Assembly: GCA_031390425.1 (NCBI GenBank)
Contig: JANMTL010000132.1
Coordinates: forward strand, 1 to 9,604
DNA length: 9,604 bases
Source: PBB1 sp031390425
GTDB taxonomy: Bacteria; Pseudomonadota; Gammaproteobacteria; Burkholderiales; Burkholderiaceae_C
Direction: 5' to 3'
The notes beneath the pieces were generated by a model that was given only the letters and a program-made list of their open reading frames with translations, was not told the DNA's origin and searched no databases. Positions 6,325-9,604 of this stretch are shown here, piece after piece (positions within the stretch are counted from its first letter, which is position 1; every line of letters starts with the position of its first letter). A program made the translations under genes and the position numbers.

Positions 6325-7473
6325 ATGACCCGTCCTTTTCGCGCTACCGCGCCCTCACGCCGCCTTGTCATGACCGCATTGCCTGCTTCGATCACGACCG
6401 ATGTTTTCCCTGCGGTCGCCTGGCCGGACGCCGCGCGACGCGACGCGCTCCAGCACTGGCTGGCGACGCTCGCTCCGGCCCACGGCCTGCGCATCGAGAC
6501 GCTGCGCGCCGCGTCCAGCGACGCGAGTTTCCGGCGCTACCTTCGCATTGACGGCAGCGCGAGTTGCATCGTGATGGACGCGCCGCCCGAGCACGAAGAC
6601 GTGCGGCCTTTCGTGGCGGTGGCCGAGCTGATCGGAGCCGCGCGCCTGAACGCGCCGCGGGTGCTGGCGCAAGACGTCGAACACGGCTTTTTGTTGCTGA
6701 GCGACCTCGGCACGCGGCTCTACCTGGGTGAGCTGCAAACCGCCGTGGCAGCCGCCGACCCCACCACCGTCGACCGCCTGATGCGCGCTGCCATGTCGGC
6801 ACTGGTCGTCTGGCAGCAACGCGTCGATGCGAGCAGCCTGCCGACCTACGACGAGGCACTGCTGCGCCGCGAGCTGGCGTTGTTCCCCGAGTGGTGCGTG
6901 CAGCGCGAGTTCGGCGTCACCTGGAACGCCGAAGAACAGGCCACCTGGGCCGCCACCTGCGATCTGCTGGTGCGCAGCGCGCTGGCCCAGCCGACCGTCG
7001 CGGTGCACCGCGACAACATGCCGCGCAACCTGATGCGGTGCGAGGGCACCTCGGTCGGTGACGGGGTGCTCGCCAACCCCGGCATCCTCGATTTCCAGGA
7101 CGCGGTGCGCGGGCCGATCAGCTACGACGTCGCGTCGATGCTGCGCGATGCATTCATCAGTTGGGAAGAAGAACAGGAGCTCGACTGGGCGATCCGCTAC
7201 TGGCAGCAGGCGCGCAAGGCGGGCCTGCCGGTGCCGGCCGATTTCGGCGAGTTCTGGAAGCCGCTGGAATGGATGGGCCTGCAACGCCACCTGAAGGTGC
7301 TGGGCATCTTTTGCCGCCTGAAGCACCGCGATGGCAAGCCGGCTTACAGCGCCGACCTGCCGCGCTTTTTCGCTTACGCACACAAGGTGGCGGTGCGGTA
7401 CGAAGGCTTCGGCCCGCTGGCGCGCTTGATCGAGCCGCTGATGGGCGCCACGCGGGTCGACGCGTTTTATTGA
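6325..7473 (+). CDS. amgK: N-acetylmuramate/N-acetylglucosamine 1-kinase AmgK
   Basis: AmgK phosphorylates the anomeric hydroxyl of MurNAc (and GlcNAc) with ATP. This is the first step of the cell-wall recycling route that leads to UDP-MurNAc without de novo synthesis, and it underlies intrinsic fosfomycin tolerance in Pseudomonas. The 382-residue protein has an aminoglycoside-phosphotransferase fold. SSDASFRRYLRI (64-75) is the nucleotide-loop region. VHRDNMPRNLM (227-237) is the catalytic loop, with Asp230 as the likely base and Asn235 as a metal ligand. ILDFQDAVRGPISYDVASMLRD (254-275) holds the metal-binding Asp256. Two ATGs are possible, 6325 and 6370. The second (16 codons in) removes a basic tail not typical of the family; neither has a clear ribosome site. 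The position divergent from lptD is the conserved proteobacterial arrangement. murU, the usual next gene encoding the MurNAc-1-P uridylyltransferase, is not here. Confidence 0.92.
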   Translation: MTRPFRATAPSRRLVMTALPASITTDVFPAVAWPDAARRDALQHWLATLAPAHGLRIETLRAASSDASFRRYLRIDGSASCIVMDAPPEHEDVRPFVAVAELIGAARLNAPRVLAQDVEHGFLLLSDLGTRLYLGELQTAVAAADPTTVDRLMRAAMSALVVWQQRVDASSLPTYDEALLRRELALFPEWCVQREFGVTWNAEEQATWAATCDLLVRSALAQPTVAVHRDNMPRNLMRCEGTSVGDGVLANPGILDFQDAVRGPISYDVASMLRDAFISWEEEQELDWAIRYWQQARKAGLPVPADFGEFWKPLEWMGLQRHLKVLGIFCRLKHRDGKPAYSADLPRFFAYAHKVAVRYEGFGPLARLIEPLMGATRVDAFY

Positions 7474-7516
7474 CGCGCGATGTCACCCGGTTCGCAGCGG
7501 CGGATTGTGCAGTCGC

Positions 7517-8022
7517 TCAGTGGGTGAGCGGTTGGCGCAACTCGTACAAATTGCGTTGACGCCCACGAAGACCGCGCGCACCTGGTCGGGCTGGCCCAAC
7601 TCGGTGAACGCATCCGAAATCGCGTTTTTGTATTTCAGCTTGAGCAGCGGTGACAGCTTCTCGGCGTCGAGTTCATCGACCTCTTGCCTGACGTGCTGCG
7701 CCAACACGAAATCGATCTCGGCCAGCGGCTCGCGGCCAAAGCCCTTATCGGCCAGACCGGCCAGCAGCGCTTTGCGGGTGTCGGGCACGCTCCAGATGCG
7801 GCGCAACTCGTCATCGTCCTTGAAGAACTCGGGCAGCGTTCCGTAAAGCGTCTCCACAAATTGCGCTGCCGACATCGGCCGCCCGTCGGCGCTCCAGAAG
7901 CTGGTGGCGGTCATGCTCTGGATGCTGCGCGCCTTGCCGTCGGAAAGCCGCACCCTGATCTTGGCGGCGCGTGCCTCGGTGGGCGTTTCGATCGCTGATT
8001 CTGCAGCTTCCATTCTGGACAT
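7517..8022 (-). pseudogene. hsdR: decayed 3' fragment of type I restriction endonuclease HsdR
   Basis: The minus strand encodes only the C-terminal region of a type I R subunit (EcoEI-type C-terminal domain). Recognisable pieces are KIRVRLSDGKARSIQSMTAT, then SFWSADGRPMSAAQF, LPEFFKDDDELRRIW, TRKALLAGLADKGFGREPLAEI, and finally DFVLAQHV...VDELDAEKLSPLLKLKYKNAI. The helicase and nuclease domains are missing, so no restriction activity is possible. Two further lesions are visible. First, LAEI is joined directly to DFVLAQ at about 7713, skipping a segment of several dozen residues that intact family members have there. Second, near 7548 one base is missing: in the next frame the tail reads QRNLYELRQPLTH and stops at 7517-7519, like a normal HsdR end. 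No hsdM or hsdS is nearby. The original frame instead runs to TGA at 7483. The upstream limit near 8022 is approximate. Confidence 0.8.
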
Positions 8023-8044
8023 GATCTGGCGAAAATGCGGCTCT

Positions 8045-8788
8045 GTGAATTTACCCGCCTCGACACTCTCGTTGCTGCTCACCGTGGCCATCGCGCTCGG
8101 CCTGATGGCTTGGGAGCGACTGCGCCCGAACCGCCGGTATCCACTGGACTGGACCTGGGCGCTGCGCGTCGGTGGGCTCGGCAGCGTGGGCATCGTGTTG
8201 ACGCTGGTGGTGGGCGCGCTGATCGAGTCGTTCGTTGTCGCGCCCGGGCACCTGCAACGGGACAGCGCGCTGACCGGGTTGCCGGGTGTGCTGCAGGGCT
8301 TCATCGGCTACGTGTGCGTGACGTTCTTCGTGTACTGGTGGCATCGGCTGCGCCACCACAGCGATCTGATGTGGCGGATGTTTCACCAGCTCCACCACAG
8401 CACGCACCGCCTGGAAGCGGTCACCGCGTTCTACGCGCATCCCACCGATTTCGTGGTCAATGCGCTGATCGTCAGCGGCGTGTCCTATGGCGTGCTCGGC
8501 GTTGGCCTGGATGCCGCCGCGTGGACGGCTTTCTGGGTCGGCGTGTTCGACATCTGGGAGCACACGAACATCAAGACCCCGAGGTGGCTGGGCTACATCG
8601 TCGTGCGACCCGAGATGCACCGGGTGCACCACGAGAAAGACCGCCACCGCAGCAACTACGGCATCCCGCTGTGGGACATGCTGTTCGGGACGTTCGAGAA
8701 CTCGAAGCGATCTGTCGATTGCGGTTTCAGCCCAGCGCAAGAAGGCCAGATCGGGCCGATGCTTCGGTTCAGGAAGGTCGATCGGTAG
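8045..8788 (+). CDS. sterol desaturase / fatty acid hydroxylase family membrane protein
   Basis: This is an integral membrane di-iron oxygenase of the fatty acid hydroxylase superfamily, about 247 residues from the GTG start. It has hydrophobic segments at about 8-23, 43-62, 86-98, 138-155 and 158-171. The iron-binding histidine clusters are all present: HRLRHH (100-105), HQLHH (114-118), His132 and His173 (WEH), and HRVHH (192-196). Members hydroxylate or desaturate lipids, sterols, carotenoids or ether lipids using O2; the substrate here cannot be told. The start is uncertain. ATG 8021 adds eight residues but lies at the edge of the hsdR remnant; GTG 8045 gives a family-like beginning, VNLPASTLSLLL. 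Neither has a good Shine-Dalgarno. It faces away from the remnant and converges on the SRAP gene. No partner gene suggests a pathway. Confidence 0.85.
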   Translation: MNLPASTLSLLLTVAIALGLMAWERLRPNRRYPLDWTWALRVGGLGSVGIVLTLVVGALIESFVVAPGHLQRDSALTGLPGVLQGFIGYVCVTFFVYWWHRLRHHSDLMWRMFHQLHHSTHRLEAVTAFYAHPTDFVVNALIVSGVSYGVLGVGLDAAAWTAFWVGVFDIWEHTNIKTPRWLGYIVVRPEMHRVHHEKDRHRSNYGIPLWDMLFGTFENSKRSVDCGFSPAQEGQIGPMLRFRKVDR

Positions 8789-8963
8789 CGTGATCGCAGC
8801 GGGTCATTTCGATGCAAGAAATAGAAAACCTTCGCTAGACCGCGTGAACGCTTGTTCTAGCCCGTAGCAGGTACTCATGTGTACACGGACGTGTACACGA
8901 AGTCTGCATGCGGCATTCGCGCAAAGAGGAAAGCAGACGTGGCTCAAGGCTCGAAATACTGGC
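8789..8963. other. non-coding gap between converging genes
   Basis: These 175 nt between the hydroxylase stop and the SRAP stop contain no supportable gene or tRNA. They are less GC-rich than the flanks. They hold an inverted repeat GCTAGA (8834-8839) / TCTAGC (8856-8861), the tandem palindromes described separately, and a GTCTGC (8902-8907) / GCAGAC (8933-8938) inverted repeat. No stem followed by a T-run is present, so a normal terminator for either gene is not apparent. Confidence 0.5.
8879..8898. repeat. two tandem GTGTACAC palindromes, operator-like
   Basis: Two identical eight-base palindromes, GTGTACAC at 8879-8886 and 8891-8898, are separated by GGAC. This gives a 12-nt repeat period, close to one helical turn. 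Paired palindromes with this spacing are typical of binding sites for two repressor dimers. However, the site lies between the 3' ends of two genes rather than at a promoter, so its role is unknown. Confidence 0.45.
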
Positions 8964-9604
8964 CTACTCCACCGGCCCGGCCTCGAACGATTCGACCGGC
9001 GACAGTTTCACCAGGGCCGTGGCCTGCTCGACTGTCCCGAACAGCCATGCATCTGTGTCGTCGGCTTCAATCGACACCACGCTGCGTTTGTCCTGTCGAT
9101 CGCTGCTCAGCTTCGGGTCGGGCTTGTGCATGCGCCGCATCAGCGGGTGCGCATCGGCATTCAGCGTCAGCATGGTGTAGCTCTCGACGATTTCGCCGCT
9201 GGCCTTATCGATCCAGGTGTTCCACAAACCGGCGAGCCCCCACGCCAGCCCGTCGGCACGCCGAAAGCGCCACCAGACGTTTTTCCCAGACTCCCAATTC
9301 GGTTCGTCGAACGATGCGGCCGGGATGATGCAGCGCTGCGCTCGTGCCCATGGGTGCTTGAACGTGGCTTTGGCCGACAGTTCCTCGGATCGTGCGTTGC
9401 TGGTCGAGTAGGTCAGCTTCGGCGACTTCGCAAACCACGGGATCAGTCCCCACTGCCCGATAACCGCCTCGCGTTCGAGGTCGGTCGCGTCCCGTGCCGC
9501 GCGGATGAACAGACCGGCTCGGCTCGGGAAAATCTCCGACATCGGCCAGCGACCTGAGAGGTTCAGTGCGAGCGGGAGTCCGGCGGGCGTAGACCGACAG
9601 GTTT
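8964..9604 (-). CDS. SRAP-family protein (YedK/HMCES-like, SOS response-associated peptidase), 5' end cut off
   Basis: SRAP proteins form a thiazolidine crosslink through their Cys2 with abasic sites in single-stranded DNA, protecting replication forks. The gene runs off the right edge; the frame is open from 9604 to the TAG at 8964-8966. An internal ATG at 9542 is not the true start, because codons upstream (ending LNLSGRWP) continue the family pattern, and the catalytic MC start must lie beyond the window. Counting from Met 9542, family landmarks are MSEIFPSRAGLFIR (1-14), GQWGLIPWF (29-37), TSNARSEEL with Asn49 (YedK Asn75), CIIPAASFDEP with Glu80 (YedK Glu105), WGLAGLWNTW (101-110) and MHKPDP with His139 (probably YedK His160). 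The visible part is otherwise intact. It converges on the hydroxylase gene; the promoter is outside the window, so SOS control cannot be judged. Confidence 0.88.
   Translation of the reverse strand, partial: TCRSTPAGLPLALNLSGRWPMSEIFPSRAGLFIRAARDATDLEREAVIGQWGLIPWFAKSPKLTYSTSNARSEELSAKATFKHPWARAQRCIIPAASFDEPNWESGKNVWWRFRRADGLAWGLAGLWNTWIDKASGEIVESYTMLTLNADAHPLMRRMHKPDPKLSSDRQDKRSVVSIEADDTDAWLFGTVEQATALVKLSPVESFEAGPVE

Noticed and set aside
6355..7383. A 342-codon minus-strand open frame opposite amgK
   Set aside because: It is a shadow of amgK with no recognisable domain and low-complexity Arg/His/Gln composition.
7904..8020. In-frame upstream extension of the hydroxylase to ATG 7904
   Set aside because: These residues are antisense to conserved hsdR sequence and do not resemble the hydroxylase family N-terminus.
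8032..8304. Extension of the hsdR frame to an ATG at 8304
   Set aside because: The extra N-terminal residues are antisense to the hydroxylase gene and show no HsdR similarity; the chimeric frame is accidental.
8877..9557. A 226-codon plus-strand open frame over the SRAP gene
   Set aside because: It is antisense to well-conserved SRAP sequence and has no recognised domain.
1..9604. CRISPR array, tRNA or rRNA gene, complete insertion sequence
   Set aside because: No regularly spaced repeats, cloverleaf-like sequence, rRNA signature or transposase motif was seen on either strand.

Overview
This is a GC-rich segment of a betaproteobacterial chromosome, most likely order Burkholderiales (Rubrivivax/Leptothrix/Methylibium-like lineages). 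The evidence is the lptD-surA-rsmA cluster divergent from amgK, the protein sequence style and the codon bias. The species assignment is inference; no rRNA or other decisive marker is present.

Left part (1-1560, plus strand): the 3' end of a MaeB-type malic enzyme (phosphotransacetylase-like domain) comes first. It is followed by a compact two-gene unit: a secreted guanyl-specific ribonuclease of the barnase/RNase Sa family and, 39 nt downstream, its presumptive cytosolic inhibitor of the barstar family. A 41-nt near-perfect palindrome (GTAG...CTAC, REP-like) overlaps the barstar stop codon. After it come an unidentified 41-codon ORF and a strong intrinsic terminator shared by the two converging transcripts.

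Central part (1569-6298, minus strand): lptD -> surA -> rsmA is an envelope-biogenesis/ribosome-maturation operon. LptD inserts LPS into the outer membrane, SurA chaperones outer-membrane proteins including LptD, and RsmA dimethylates 16S rRNA. pdxA, which commonly lies between surA and rsmA, is absent. The lptD start is unresolved: its frame has no ATG, while ATGs one frame away would fuse perfectly to the signal peptide if one base were added. surA starts with TTG six nt past the lptD stop.

Right part (6325-9604): amgK (MurNAc/GlcNAc 1-kinase of peptidoglycan recycling) is divergent from lptD but lacks its usual partner murU. In that place is a decayed 3' fragment of a type I restriction gene (hsdR), with an internal in-frame deletion and a terminal frameshift. 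Then come a membrane-bound sterol desaturase/fatty acid hydroxylase family gene, a non-coding gap holding two tandem GTGTACAC palindromes, and a SRAP-family (YedK/HMCES-like) gene on the minus strand that runs off the right edge.

Most of the window is conserved housekeeping DNA. The accessory parts are the RNase/barstar pair with its REP-like hairpin and the hsdR scar next to amgK. I found no convincing undescribed multi-gene system; the leads most worth checking are the hsdR scar/murU loss, the lptD start problem, the REP-like palindrome and the tandem palindromes.
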